Shown here: piece after piece, positions 54,903 to 63,962 of the stretch
How positions within the stretch are numbered: position 1 is the stretch's first letter
Layout: each line of letters begins with the position of its first letter
Assembly (NCBI RefSeq): GCF_001425355.1
Contig: NZ_LMQN01000015.1
Coordinates: 171,862 to 235,861, forward strand
Source of the DNA: Chryseobacterium sp. Leaf405
GTDB taxonomy: Bacteria > Bacteroidota > Bacteroidia > Flavobacteriales > Weeksellaceae
Direction: 5' to 3'
DNA length: 64,000 nucleotides
Made by a program: the position numbers and the translations under genes
The notes under the pieces: generated by a model
Database searches by the model: none
Told to the model about the DNA's origin: nothing
Seen by the model: the letters and a program-made list of their open reading frames with translations, nothing else

Positions 54903-55874
54903 ATGAGTAAGCCAATTACTGAATTTATAGAAAAATATTATCTGCATTTCAATGCTGCTGCTTTGGTAGATGCTTCTAAAGGATATGTTGCTCATCTTAA
55001 AGATGGCGGGAAAATGATGATTACTTTGGCGGGAGCAATGTCTACGGCTGAGTTAGGAAAAATTCTTGCTGAAATGATTCGTCAGGATAAAGTAGATTTT
55101 ATTTCTTGTACAGGAGCGAATCTTGAAGAAGATTTGATGAATCTTGTAGCGCATTCTCACTACGAAAGAGTTCCTCATTACAGAGATTTAACGGCTCAGG
55201 ACGAATGGGATTTGTTGGAGAGAGGTTTAAACAGAGTTACAGATACTTGTATCCCTGAAGAAGAGGCTTTCAGAAGATTGCAGAAACATATTGTTGAAAT
55301 CTGGAAAGATGCTGAAGCTAAAGGTGAAAGATATTTCCCGCATGAATTTATGTATAAAATGATTCTTTCAGGAGTATTGGAGCAGTATTACGAAATTCCG
55401 AGAGAAAATTCTTGGATGATCGCAGCAGCTGAGAAAAATTTACCAATTGTTGTTCCTGGATGGGAAGATTCTACAATGGGTAACATCTTCGCTTCTTACT
55501 GTATTAAAGGTGAATTGACTGCAACTACAATGAAATCCGGTATCGAATACATGACGTATTTGGCAGATTGGTACACTAAAAACTCAGCAGGAAAAGGTGT
55601 TGGTTTCTTCCAGATTGGTGGAGGTATCGCAGGAGATTTCCCGATTTGTGTTGTTCCGATGTTGTATCAGGATATGGAAATGCATGACATTCCGTTCTGG
55701 TCTTATTTCTGTCAGATTTCAGATTCTACGACTTCTTATGGTTCTTATTCAGGAGCTGTTCCGAACGAGAAAATTACTTGGGGTAAACTGGATATTACTA
55801 CACCGAAATTTATCGTTGAAAGTGATGCAACCATCTGTGCACCATTGATGTTCTCTTATATTTTGGAGAATTAA
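54903..55874 (+). CDS. Deoxyhypusine-synthase-family protein
   Basis: This 323-residue protein is of the NAD-dependent DHS/homospermidine-synthase fold. Blocks include MITLAGAMSTAELGKILAEM, SCTGANLEEDLMNL, VGFFQIGGGIAGDFPI and TTSYGSYSGAVPNEKITWGK. The catalytic lysine that carries the aminobutyl group in DHS is kept as K295 in WGK. Archaea and eukaryotes use DHS on eIF5A, which bacteria lack. Bacterial homologues are thought to make homospermidine or a related polyamine from spermidine or putrescine. No agmatinase or arginine decarboxylase is adjacent. Confidence 0.9.
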   Translation: MSKPITEFIEKYYLHFNAAALVDASKGYVAHLKDGGKMMITLAGAMSTAELGKILAEMIRQDKVDFISCTGANLEEDLMNLVAHSHYERVPHYRDLTAQDEWDLLERGLNRVTDTCIPEEEAFRRLQKHIVEIWKDAEAKGERYFPHEFMYKMILSGVLEQYYEIPRENSWMIAAAEKNLPIVVPGWEDSTMGNIFASYCIKGELTATTMKSGIEYMTYLADWYTKNSAGKGVGFFQIGGGIAGDFPICVVPMLYQDMEMHDIPFWSYFCQISDSTTSYGSYSGAVPNEKITWGKLDITTPKFIVESDATICAPLMFSYILEN

Positions 55875-55901
55875 TCGTAAAAATAATAATCAACTATACT
55901 T

Positions 55902-55931
55902 AAAAGGCTTATCATGTAAGCCTTTTATTTT
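55902..55931 (+). terminator. Terminator of the deoxyhypusine-synthase-like gene
   Basis: A 10-bp perfect stem (AAAAGGCTTA) with a 5-base loop and a T-rich tail, 28 bases after the stop. Confidence 0.9.
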
Positions 55932-55939
55932 TTTCAATT

Positions 55940-57031
55940 TTGGAGAATTTACAGAAACATAAATTTGAAGCCCTTACTGGAATGCGTGCCATTGCAGCGA
56001 TTATGGTATTTGTATATCATAATCGTAAATATTGGCGTTATGATCTGCCTTTCCCTATTATGCGTTTCATTAGTGAATGGCATATCGGTGTCACGGTTTT
56101 CTTTGTGTTGAGTGGTTTTCTGCTGGCTTACCGCTATGAAGATTCGCCTTTAGACTCTAAAAAATCATACTTAAAATATATTCTACTCCGTATAGCAAGG
56201 ATTTTTCCGTTATATTGGATTTTGTTGAGTTTTTATTTTCTCGATACTCATTATTCTAAGGATGTAGATACTTATTTTCTGCAGTATTCGCTGTTGTATT
56301 CTTTGTTTGATAAATATTCCATTTCGGGAATCGTACAGGCGTGGTCTCTCAGTGTCGAATTTTTTTTCTATCTATTAGCCCCATTTTTATTTTTACTGTT
56401 GAAAAAAAACTGGACATATTGTATTTCATTTCTGTTAGGACTTTTTCTTATAAGCTATAGCATCGGTTACGGATTACATGAATATAACGGAAATCCGAAA
56501 GGGTTTTTATATCCGTTAAAATTTATGGTAGGAAATACTTTTTTCGGAAGAAGTATGGAATTCTTTTTCGGAATGTTGTTGGCTTATTTCATGAAACAGA
56601 CAAAAGGAACAGAACTTCTGACAAAATTGAAAAATCCTACATTCTATGGCGGAATTTTAATCATTATTTTCACTGTTTCAATTGCTTTTTTTGCCAGAAA
56701 CAATTTTGTACATGGTGTAGAAAGATGGGAAGGGAGGATTATTCATGAATTTTTCCTACCTGTTGCGATTGCTCTTTTCTTCTGGGGATTAATATCTGAA
56801 AAAACATGGGCTTCTAAAATATTGTCAACCAAATTTTTTGTTCTTTTAGGCAATGCTTCTTTTGTCTTTTATCTGATTCATCTCAGCTATTTTAATATGA
56901 AGCTGAAATCTTACTTTTATCTTCCCGATCGCAATTTTGTAGCGTTGTGGATTTGTTCAATTATTATTTATTTACTAATTGAAAAGCCTTTGTACCAATG
57001 GTGTAGGAATTTAATTTCTAAAATTAAATAA
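55940..57031 (+). CDS. Acyltransferase family 3 membrane protein (OafA/YrhL type)
   Basis: This 363-residue protein has about ten membrane helices. The family N-terminus is KFEALTGMRAIAAIMVFVYH with the catalytic His at its end, and GVTVFFVLSGFLLAYRY follows. VQAWSLSVEFFFYLLAP is the third signature. The start is a TTG codon: the only ATG (GMRAI) would cut off the conserved KFEALTG. Such enzymes O-acetylate or acylate cell-surface sugars. Confidence 0.9.
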   Translation: MENLQKHKFEALTGMRAIAAIMVFVYHNRKYWRYDLPFPIMRFISEWHIGVTVFFVLSGFLLAYRYEDSPLDSKKSYLKYILLRIARIFPLYWILLSFYFLDTHYSKDVDTYFLQYSLLYSLFDKYSISGIVQAWSLSVEFFFYLLAPFLFLLLKKNWTYCISFLLGLFLISYSIGYGLHEYNGNPKGFLYPLKFMVGNTFFGRSMEFFFGMLLAYFMKQTKGTELLTKLKNPTFYGGILIIIFTVSIAFFARNNFVHGVERWEGRIIHEFFLPVAIALFFWGLISEKTWASKILSTKFFVLLGNASFVFYLIHLSYFNMKLKSYFYLPDRNFVALWICSIIIYLLIEKPLYQWCRNLISKIK

Positions 57032-57037
57032 TCTTTT

Positions 57038-57184
57038 TTAATCTAGAGAATTCACCAATACAAAATACCGGTAAGCCAGAATTCCTTTCTGAATTTTGGT
57101 AAGCTTTGTTGGGTCTTTATCGCTTAATTTCGGTAAAACAGATTTGTTGATCTTATTGAGAAATCGGAAAATTGACTTTTTCAT
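57038..57184 (-). CDS. 48-residue basic small protein
   Basis: The minus-strand frame reads MKKSIFRFLNKINKSVLPKL, then SDKDPTKLTKIQKGILAYRY and FVLVNSLD. It is basic with two short amphipathic helices. I recall very similar small flavobacterial proteins, sometimes misannotated as SsrA-binding protein, with the same MKKSxFRFLNKINK start and a YRYxVxxNxLD end. No function is known. It lies downstream of the SDR gene on the same strand, separated by a hairpin. Confidence 0.7.
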   Translation of the reverse strand: MKKSIFRFLNKINKSVLPKLSDKDPTKLTKIQKGILAYRYFVLVNSLD

Positions 57185-57251
57185 AATACAATATTTTAAT
57201 GATTAAGAATAAACATTCAAAAATTATGCAATAATAAGTTGCTTGTTAAAA

Positions 57252-57281
57252 GAAAATTGCCTGCTTTTCAACAGACAATTT
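57252..57281 (-). terminator. Hairpin after the SDR gene
   Basis: AAATTG-C-CTG pairs with CAG-A-CAATTT with one mismatch, 37 bases after the SDR stop on the minus strand. Confidence 0.55.
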
Positions 57282-57317
57282 CTCACTAACAAAATTAAAA
57301 ATTATGTATATTTACTT

Positions 57318-58109
57318 TTATGAATTCCCGTACATATTAGATTCACCGCCGTCGATCGCAATTACCTGCCCGGAAACATAGCCGTTTTCGTCACTTAATA
57401 AATAGGCTACCAAATGTCCGACATCTGTAGGATCGCCCAACTTTCTTGTAGGATTTCTGGAGGCATATTCTTTTTCGGCAGCTTTAGGATCATCAGGATT
57501 TACCTGCTTGAAAGCTTCTGCAACCATCGGCGTTAAAATAGCACCCGGAGCAATCGCATTCGTTAGAATATTATCTTTACCATATTCCAGTGCTGCATTT
57601 TTTGTCATTCCGGCTACGGCGTGTTTCGTTGCAACATAAGCGGTTTGATTCAGAACGCCTCTTATTCCTCCTACGGAAGCCACGTTTACAATTCTTCCGC
57701 CACCATTTTTCTGTAGCTCAGGAATTACGTATTTCATTCCGTAATAAACGCCCAAAAGATTAATATCTATTACCTTTTTGAAAATATCAATATCATAATC
57801 AACTAAAGGAGCTTGTTTTCCTTCAATTCCGGCATTGTTGTACAATCCGTCAATCTTTCCGAATTCTTTAACGGTCTGATCAACATAATTCTTTACATTT
57901 TCTTCCACAGAAACATCTGCTGTTACCGTCAAGAATTTATTTTCAGAATATTTTGACTGAAGATCTGTCTTTGTTTTTTCTAAAGCTTCAGCATTATAAT
58001 CTACCAATGTCAAATCGGCTCCTTTAGAAGCTAATACATCTGCTGCAGCAAGACCGAGTCCCATCGCTGCTCCCGTTACAATAATTACTTTTCCTTTTAA
58101 ATTTGCCAT
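57318..58109 (-). CDS. Short-chain dehydrogenase/reductase
   Basis: This 263-residue classical SDR has the cofactor motif TGAAMGLGLAAA (residues 12-23) and an acidic residue after strand 2 (LVDYN) that favours NAD. LYNNAGIEG, the catalytic Ser in NVASVGG and Y-V-A-T-K follow, and the end VSGQVIAIDGG is typical of the family. The substrate cannot be read from sequence. It is monocistronic. Confidence 0.92.
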   Translation of the reverse strand: MANLKGKVIIVTGAAMGLGLAAADVLASKGADLTLVDYNAEALEKTKTDLQSKYSENKFLTVTADVSVEENVKNYVDQTVKEFGKIDGLYNNAGIEGKQAPLVDYDIDIFKKVIDINLLGVYYGMKYVIPELQKNGGGRIVNVASVGGIRGVLNQTAYVATKHAVAGMTKNAALEYGKDNILTNAIAPGAILTPMVAEAFKQVNPDDPKAAEKEYASRNPTRKLGDPTDVGHLVAYLLSDENGYVSGQVIAIDGGESNMYGNS

Positions 58110-58256
58110 AATATTTTATTTTAATATCATTGCTTCAATTTACAACAATAAAAATATCGTTCTCTTGATGTATGGTAATTTTAGAAAATTTTAACAATCA
58201 TAACGATTGATTAATTTATTTTTTGATAAATGAAATCTTGGAAATATCTAATTTCT

Positions 58257-58264
58257 TACTTTTG
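58257..58264 (+). promoter_or_regulatory. -7 box of the alkyltransferase-like gene
   Basis: TACTTTTG is a perfect TAnnTTTG, 15 bases before the ATG; a TTG lies 16 bases upstream of it. Confidence 0.55.
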
Positions 58265-58279
58265 ATAATATAAATAAAT

Positions 58280-58576
58280 ATGAACGAGATTTTCAAACAA
58301 CAGGTCTGGGAAATAACAAAACTGATTCCTGCCGGAAGAGTAACAAGTTATGGGGCGATTGCAAAGGCAGTTGGTTTTCCCAACCATTCCCGTCATGTCG
58401 GAAAGGCAATGGGAGGCTGTCCAAAAGATGTTCCCGCCCATCGGGTAATTTCAAGCTCGGGAACGTTGTCTGTACCGGAATTTCAGGAAAGATTGGAAGC
58501 GGAAGGAATTGAGGTAGAAAATTTTAGAATTAAAAATTTCAAGAAATTGTTTTGGAATCCTTTGGAAGAATTGTAG
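58280..58576 (+). CDS. Alkyltransferase-like DNA-binding protein (MGMT family, no active Cys)
   Basis: This 98-residue protein has the MGMT DNA-binding fold with GRVTSYGAIAKAVG and HVGKAMGGCP. The active-site PCHRV of true O6-alkylguanine transferases reads P-A53-H-R-V, so the acceptor cysteine is absent. Proteins of this kind (ATL) flip and flag alkylated guanine and hand it to nucleotide excision repair. Length is right for ATL. Confidence 0.92.
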   Translation: MNEIFKQQVWEITKLIPAGRVTSYGAIAKAVGFPNHSRHVGKAMGGCPKDVPAHRVISSSGTLSVPEFQERLEAEGIEVENFRIKNFKKLFWNPLEEL

Positions 58577-58620
58577 ATATTCTGAGATAATTATCGCTTA
58601 AATTATTTCTCTAAAAATAG

Positions 58621-58647
58621 TTTCTGGGCGACAAAGTCGCCCCGAAA
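58621..58647. terminator. Hairpin between convergent ATL and htpG genes
   Basis: A 7-bp perfect GC-rich stem (GGGCGAC with GTCGCCC) with an AAA loop, extended by TTTC/GAAA across one mismatch. It can serve both directions, though the T-run is weak. Confidence 0.55.
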
Positions 58648-58667
58648 CTCAATATAAAATAGTCAAA

Positions 58668-60560
58668 TTACTTTTCTAATTGCTTATAGCTTCTTTGGAT
58701 AAAATCTGTCAAATCTTTTCCTTTCAATAAATTCTGAGAAAGTTTAGCCAAGTCTAAAGCATATTTTATTAAGCCTTCTTTTTCTCCTGGATTTTCAGTT
58801 TTCAAAATCTGATTGGCAAATTCGCTGTTAGAATTCACAACCAAATTATACATTTCAGGGAAACCGCCCATTCCAAACATTCCGCCGCCGCCAGTTGCCT
58901 GCATATCCTTCATTCTTCTCATAAATTCAGGTTGTGTAATGGTAAACGGAGCATCGGTACTGTCTAAATCTTCAAGCTGAACCGTGAATTTTTTATCGTT
59001 AATTGTTTCTTCAACATTTTTCTTCAACGATTCTTTTTCGGTCTCACTTAATTTAGAAATAATTGGCTCGTCTTTTTTAATCAAATTATTCACGTGATCT
59101 GCATCTACTCTCACAAATAAAACTTTCTCTTTTGAAGTTTCCAGCTTCTGAATAACGTGAGAAACTACCGGAGAATCCAATAAAATAACTTCATATCCTT
59201 TATCTTTTGCAGATTGAATATAACCATGTTGCTCATCTATATTGGAAGCGTAAAGAATAACCAAATTACCATCTTTATCCGTTTGATTTGGCTTAAGTTT
59301 TTCCTCTAATTCATTCCAAAGGAAATATTTTCCATCAGTTGTAGGGTATAACGTGAATTTGTCAGATTTTTCAGCAAATTTCTCTTCGGTAACGATTCCG
59401 TATTCGATCACAACTTTAATGTCGTTCCATTTTTTCTCGTAATCTTCGCGGTTTTCATTAATTAAAGAAGTCATTTTGTCGGCAACTTTTTTGGTAATAT
59501 AAGAAGAGATTTTCTTTACCGCACCGTCAGCCTGTAAATAAGAACGCGAAACGTTCAACGGAATATCCGGAGAATCAATAACTCCACGAAGAAGCATTAA
59601 GAAATCCGGAACAATGCCTTTCACTTCATCCGTTACAAAAACCTGATTTTGATATAACTGGATTTTATCTTTTTCAATATTTAAATTATTGCTCAATTTT
59701 GGAAAGAACAAAACTCCCGTTAAATTGAACGGATAATCAACATTCAAATGAATATTAAATAAAGGCTCCTCAAACTGCATCGGATACAATTCGTGGTAGA
59801 ATTTCATATAATCTTCGCTCGTCAATTCACTTGGAGCAATCGTCCATGCCGGAGTCGGATTGTTGATGATATTGTCTACTTCTTCCGTTTCTGCAACCGC
59901 ATCTTCTCCAGCGTCTTCCGGTAAAGGTAAAGTGTGGGTTTTAGTTCCAAACTTAATAGGAACAGGCATGAATTTGTTATATTTCAACAACAATTCACGG
60001 ATTTTTCCTTCTTCTAAAAATTCTAAAGAATCTTCTGCGATATGAAGAATAATTTCTGTTCCTCTGTCGGTTTTATCAGTTGTTTCTTCTAAAGTAAATT
60101 CAGGACTTCCGTCGCAAATCCAACGAACGGCCGGTTCATCTTTATAAGATTTTGTTACGATTTCAACTTTCTCCGCAACCATAAATGCAGAATAAAACCC
60201 GAGTCCGAAATGACCGATAATCCCTGAATCTTTTGCCGAATCTTTATATTTTTCTAAAAACTCTTCAGCTCCTGAAAAAGCAACTTGGTTGATGTATTTT
60301 TCAACTTCTTCAGCAGTCATCCCGATTCCCTGATCGATGATTGTAAGCGTTTTATTTTCTTTATCAATTTTCACTTCAAGCTGTGGATTTCCGTACTCCA
60401 CTTTTGCTTCTCCAATACTTGTAAGGTGCTTTAATTTTAAAGTAGCATCCGTCGCATTTGAGATTAATTCTCTCAGGAATATTTCGTGATCACTATAAAG
60501 AAATTTTTTAATAAGCGGGAAAATATTTTCCACAGATACATTAATATTTCCTTTGGTCAT
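58668..60560 (-). CDS. htpG: Chaperone HtpG (Hsp90)
   Basis: This 630-residue ATP-dependent chaperone has the GHKL ATPase N-domain: ELISNATDATLKL, then TIIDQGIGMTAEEV, then GHFGLGFYSAFMVA. The middle domain includes NVSRSYLQ with the catalytic Arg. The C-terminal dimerisation region contains a Gly-Met-rich stretch (ATGGGGMFGMGGFPEM) and ends in a helical segment without the MEEVD of eukaryotic Hsp90. Length is normal for bacteria. No promoter box was recognised. Confidence 0.98.
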   Translation of the reverse strand: MTKGNINVSVENIFPLIKKFLYSDHEIFLRELISNATDATLKLKHLTSIGEAKVEYGNPQLEVKIDKENKTLTIIDQGIGMTAEEVEKYINQVAFSGAEEFLEKYKDSAKDSGIIGHFGLGFYSAFMVAEKVEIVTKSYKDEPAVRWICDGSPEFTLEETTDKTDRGTEIILHIAEDSLEFLEEGKIRELLLKYNKFMPVPIKFGTKTHTLPLPEDAGEDAVAETEEVDNIINNPTPAWTIAPSELTSEDYMKFYHELYPMQFEEPLFNIHLNVDYPFNLTGVLFFPKLSNNLNIEKDKIQLYQNQVFVTDEVKGIVPDFLMLLRGVIDSPDIPLNVSRSYLQADGAVKKISSYITKKVADKMTSLINENREDYEKKWNDIKVVIEYGIVTEEKFAEKSDKFTLYPTTDGKYFLWNELEEKLKPNQTDKDGNLVILYASNIDEQHGYIQSAKDKGYEVILLDSPVVSHVIQKLETSKEKVLFVRVDADHVNNLIKKDEPIISKLSETEKESLKKNVEETINDKKFTVQLEDLDSTDAPFTITQPEFMRRMKDMQATGGGGMFGMGGFPEMYNLVVNSNSEFANQILKTENPGEKEGLIKYALDLAKLSQNLLKGKDLTDFIQRSYKQLEK

Positions 60561-60653
60561 AATAATTTTTGTTTTAATTTATGGTTATTCTTTCTCAAAA
60601 AAAATACCGTTTAAGAGAAAGTGACATTTTGACATTATTTGTAAGTGCAGATT

Positions 60654-61380
60654 TTATTTTTCGGTTGTAATGCCTATCATTACTCCGAAATCTCCATCCT
60701 CCTGAATCCAGTTTTCTTCGGGAAAATAGGCTCTTGACACGAAACCGTCCAGATACAATGCATTTTCACATCCTAATTTTTTTGAAAAATAATGCAAAAT
60801 TGTAAAAGTTGATTTCTTTCTTCGACATTGCAAAGATTATATTGCCGTTTTTCAAAATTCCGGCACCGTTTCTGATATTTAAGTTGTTAGAATTTTGTTG
60901 AAAAATGAGATTGATTTTCCCTTTATTAATAAGCATCGGACCGGATTGTATTGCAAATTTTATAGGTGAGTTTTGTTTAAAATTTTCAGTGGGAATAATC
61001 TCTACTGTATTAGATTTTGTAATGTAGAAAATACCATTCGGTTTTAAATAAAAATTTCCTGCGCCACTCAAAGTATCGATTGGATGTAAAGTTTTAAAAT
61101 TTTCTATATACAATCCTTTCGGAATATTTTTTTTACTGTACATTCCGCCATTCATGGCAAATTTTAAAGCTTTATTTTGGATACTAACATAAGTTTTTAA
61201 ATTCCGAATACTTTTTAAAGGTTGATTTTTTTCATCTTTCCAATAAAACTCAATATTTTCCTTTTGTGCATTGGTAGAATAGATAACAAAATAATTGTTG
61301 ACTGTCTTTTCTTTATAACAAGAAAGCATCATTACAAATAGTGAAAAGATTAATATTTTACATGCAATATTAAGTTTCAT
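60654..61380 (-). pseudogene. Phosphodiester glycosidase family lipoprotein (NAGPA-like), frameshifted
   Basis: The first frame encodes a lipoprotein (Cys21 in VMMLSCYKE) of the NAGPA/DUF2233 type with KFAMNGGMYSKKNIPKGLYI and AIQSGPMLI. It ends early as FFKKIRM at an A7 run (plus-strand T run 60777-60783). One frame over, the conserved end continues LGCENALYLDGFVSRAYFPE and then DGDFGVMIGITTEK, with a stop at 60654. Removing one A gives a complete 241-residue protein, so a one-base insertion, sequencing error or slippage explains the break. The family cleaves sugar phosphodiesters. It follows recA on the same strand after a long hairpin. Confidence 0.8.
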
Positions 61381-61394
61381 TGGAAATTTTATTT

Positions 61395-61440
61395 TAAAAT
61401 ATTTAAAGACAGCCTAAAAAAGCTGTCTTTAAATATTTTA
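61395..61440 (-). terminator. recA terminator with a long stem
   Basis: A perfect 19-bp stem (61395-61413 with 61422-61440) around an 8-base A-rich loop, starting 15 bases after the recA stop. Confidence 0.9.
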
Positions 61441-61454
61441 AAAATCGAAAAAAC

Positions 61455-62462
61455 TTATTTTACTTTGTTTGCCAATTCTTCTTTGATTTTGTTTTCCAGT
61501 TCCTCAGAAAGTTCAGGATTGTCTTTTAATAAATCTCTTACAGCATCACGACCTTGTCCCAGTTTAGTATCACCGTAGCTGAACCAAGAACCGCTTTTCT
61601 TCACAATTCCCATATCCACTGCAGAATCAAGGATTTCTCCTGTTTTAGAAACTCCTTCACCATACATAATATCAAATTCTGCCATTTTGAAAGGTGGAGC
61701 CACTTTATTTTTTACAATTTTTACCTTCACACGGCTACCCACCGCTTCGTCACCATTTTTAATTGGTGCGGATGCTTTTCTGATATCCACTCTTACGGAA
61801 GCGTAGAATTTCAGCGCATTACCGCCGGTAGTCGTTTCAGGATTTCCGAACATAACACCGATTTTTTCTCTCAACTGGTTGATGAAAATTACAGTACATT
61901 TTGTTCTTGAAATTGTTGCTGTCAATTTTCTCAACGCCTGAGACATCAATCTTGCGTGAAGACCCATCTTAGAATCTCCCATTTCACCTTCGATTTCCGC
62001 TTTTGGTGTCAATGCTGCCACTGAGTCAATTACTACGATATCGATTGCTCCTGAACGAATCAAATTATCAGCAATTTCTAATGCTTGTTCACCATTGTCA
62101 GGTTGAGAAATGATCAGGTTTTCAAGATCAATTCCTAATTTCCCTGCATATCCTCTGTCGAAAGCATGCTCAGCATCAATAAATGCTGCAATTCCGCCTG
62201 CTTTCTGAGCTTCTGCAATGGCGTGAAGTGTTAACGTTGTTTTACCTGAAGATTCAGGTCCGTAGATCTCGATAATTCTACCTCTTGGGTAACCGCCAAC
62301 TCCTAAGGCGATGTCTAATCCCAAAGATCCCGAAGGAATAACTTCAATGGTAGAATCGACTGCGTCGTCTCCCAATGTCATTACTGTACCTTTTCCGTAT
62401 GTTTTATCTAGTTTGTCAAGCACTAAAGCAAGTGCTTTTTTCTTATCTTCAATGTTACTCAT
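61455..62462 (-). CDS. recA: Recombinase RecA
   Basis: This 335-residue recombinase starts at [20 protein letters not shown]. The frame runs 15 codons further upstream, but that part overlaps the promoter. Walker A is GPESSGKTT, Walker B is IDIVVIDSV, and the conserved [19 protein letters not shown] contains loop L2. The C-terminus is acidic and Lys-rich. It forms filaments on single-stranded DNA for strand exchange and SOS induction. No LexA box was recognised upstream. Confidence 0.99.
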   Translation of the reverse strand: MSNIEDKKKALALVLDKLDKTYGKGTVMTLGDDAVDSTIEVIPSGSLGLDIALGVGGYPRGRIIEIYGPESSGKTTLTLHAIAEAQKAGGIAAFIDAEHAFDRGYAGKLGIDLENLIISQPDNGEQALEIADNLIRSGAIDIVVIDSVAALTPKAEIEGEMGDSKMGLHARLMSQALRKLTATISRTKCTVIFINQLREKIGVMFGNPETTTGGNALKFYASVRVDIRKASAPIKNGDEAVGSRVKVKIVKNKVAPPFKMAEFDIMYGEGVSKTGEILDSAVDMGIVKKSGSWFSYGDTKLGQGRDAVRDLLKDNPELSEELENKIKEELANKVK

Positions 62463-62482
62463 CTGTCGTTTAAATAATTTAT

Positions 62483-62490
62483 CAAAAATA
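62483..62490 (-). promoter_or_regulatory. -7 box of recA
   Basis: The minus strand reads TATTTTTG, a perfect TAnnTTTG, 21 bases before the chosen ATG, which supports that start. Confidence 0.55.
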
Positions 62491-62647
62491 CAAAAATTTA
62501 CAGTCAAAAACTAATATCGTATACCATTAAAAGTTGTTTTTATAGTTAAAAAATAATAAAATTTCATTCTTTATTTTATTTGGAAACAAGTTACTGAAAG
62601 TGAAAGTTTTCTTTTTTTACAAGATATTAATTTGCCGACAAATGTCC

Positions 62648-62730
62648 AGCCTCGATAGAAACGGTTACCCCGCAACAAGCTTCGGGAAAGTATCGGTGTG
62701 AGGAGTATGAGTGGATAGCGAGAAATAGTT
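62648..62730 (+). ncRNA. Flavo-1-like intergenic RNA/element, copy 2
   Basis: The segment starts AGCCTCGATAGAAACGG and ends GGATAGCGAGAAATAG, the same blocks that frame copy 1 (1221-1283, minus strand). The middle contains GCTTCGGG and a GTGTGAGGAGTATGAG segment. An A/T palindrome follows (ATAGTTTTTAAAAATAACTAT). It lies in the 312-base gap between recA and the DUF2236 gene and runs against both. Confidence 0.5.
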
Positions 62731-62774
62731 TTTAAAAATAACTATAGATTTAAGGCTAATTAATTCAGAAAAAA

Positions 62775-63962
62775 TTAATGAAAATTAGAGTTTTGGGTAA
62801 TATTTAAATAATCGCTCAACACTTTCATTTGATCTTTGTTCCCTTTGTTGATTCGGGCTTGTCTGCTCACCAAATTATCATAGATTTTATTGATCATCCA
62901 TTTTGTTTTCGGAAAAACTTTTCTGTTGGAAACTTCCGGGATCTGCATCCTTTTGCAAACTTCATCATCAAGCAAAAACCACGTACAGCAGATGTGAAGA
63001 TAGCGAAGGTTTTTTCTTTGAAAATTATATTTTAGAATAGGATTTTCCAGCGATTCGTTCAATAAAGAATGAGCTAAAAGAACGGAATCTTTATCGGCAG
63101 GCGGCTGAATTGATGTCCACAAATAAAAATATTGTGTGGCTTGTTTTTTATTGTCTGGCAGGAGGTTTTCAGGAATTCCCAATAAATATCCGACATATTT
63201 CCAAAGGTGGAAAAGTCCTTTTTCTTCTTGCTCGGAGAATGTATTTCCCAATTTGTGAAGACTGTGCATGAAAACCAGACTAAAACCAATATATGTCGCC
63301 ATCATATCCCAGGAATTGATGGGTTCTCCCCAATTTTCCGTATCCCAATCTTTATAATGTTTTTTAATGGAAATTCTTGCGTAAGAATGAATTAATCTTG
63401 TTTTAATGGCAAATTCGTAACCCTTTTTATGGATTTCCAGTGCATCATATCTTGTGACATTAACCCAAAAATCCAACGTTTCTGAAAGTCGTTTTACAGC
63501 TCCTTTTTTTAATGCTTCGGTGGCAATCAGTGGTTTATTAAGATAAGCATAATCGTACCCGCCTATCAAGCAGTAATCTCTTAATGAAATTAATGAATCA
63601 AGATTGCTTCTCATGCAAAGCTCTGCACCACTTTCTAGTAAGTCATGATCCAGCCAATCGGGGATTTTTTGAGTTTGAGAAAATAGTTGTTTTATACTTT
63701 CCGGAACATCATCATTTTCTGAAACTCCATTACGAATATAACCTTCTATTTCTCTTGAGGCTTCATGATATTTTTTGGTTAAATAGACATCTCTTACCAC
63801 CTGATCGCCAATTTCATCTACATGATAGAAGTAAGGAGCAAACTTTTCAAAGTTATCGAAACTTACTTGAGTACCGGAAAATTCCATAAGCTGCTTTCCG
63901 TTGCCTGTGGTCCAAAAATCTTTGAAATGCTGTGAATCCTTGAAACGTGGTTGTACAATCAT
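62775..63962 (-). CDS. MpaB/DUF2236-family haem oxygenase-like protein
   Basis: This 395-residue helical protein has the family pattern FSGTQVSFDNF, VYLTKKYHEASREIEGYI, then R-Y-D-A-L-E-I-H and RLIHSYAR, then WGEPINSWDMMATYIGFS. The invariant His and Arg residues are candidates for b-type haem binding, as in latex-clearing protein and the MpaB oxygenase. The substrate is unknown; rubber cleavage should not be assumed. There is no signal peptide. The upstream region is outside or at the very edge of the window. Confidence 0.8.
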   Translation of the reverse strand: MIVQPRFKDSQHFKDFWTTGNGKQLMEFSGTQVSFDNFEKFAPYFYHVDEIGDQVVRDVYLTKKYHEASREIEGYIRNGVSENDDVPESIKQLFSQTQKIPDWLDHDLLESGAELCMRSNLDSLISLRDYCLIGGYDYAYLNKPLIATEALKKGAVKRLSETLDFWVNVTRYDALEIHKKGYEFAIKTRLIHSYARISIKKHYKDWDTENWGEPINSWDMMATYIGFSLVFMHSLHKLGNTFSEQEEKGLFHLWKYVGYLLGIPENLLPDNKKQATQYFYLWTSIQPPADKDSVLLAHSLLNESLENPILKYNFQRKNLRYLHICCTWFLLDDEVCKRMQIPEVSNRKVFPKTKWMINKIYDNLVSRQARINKGNKDQMKVLSDYLNITQNSNFH

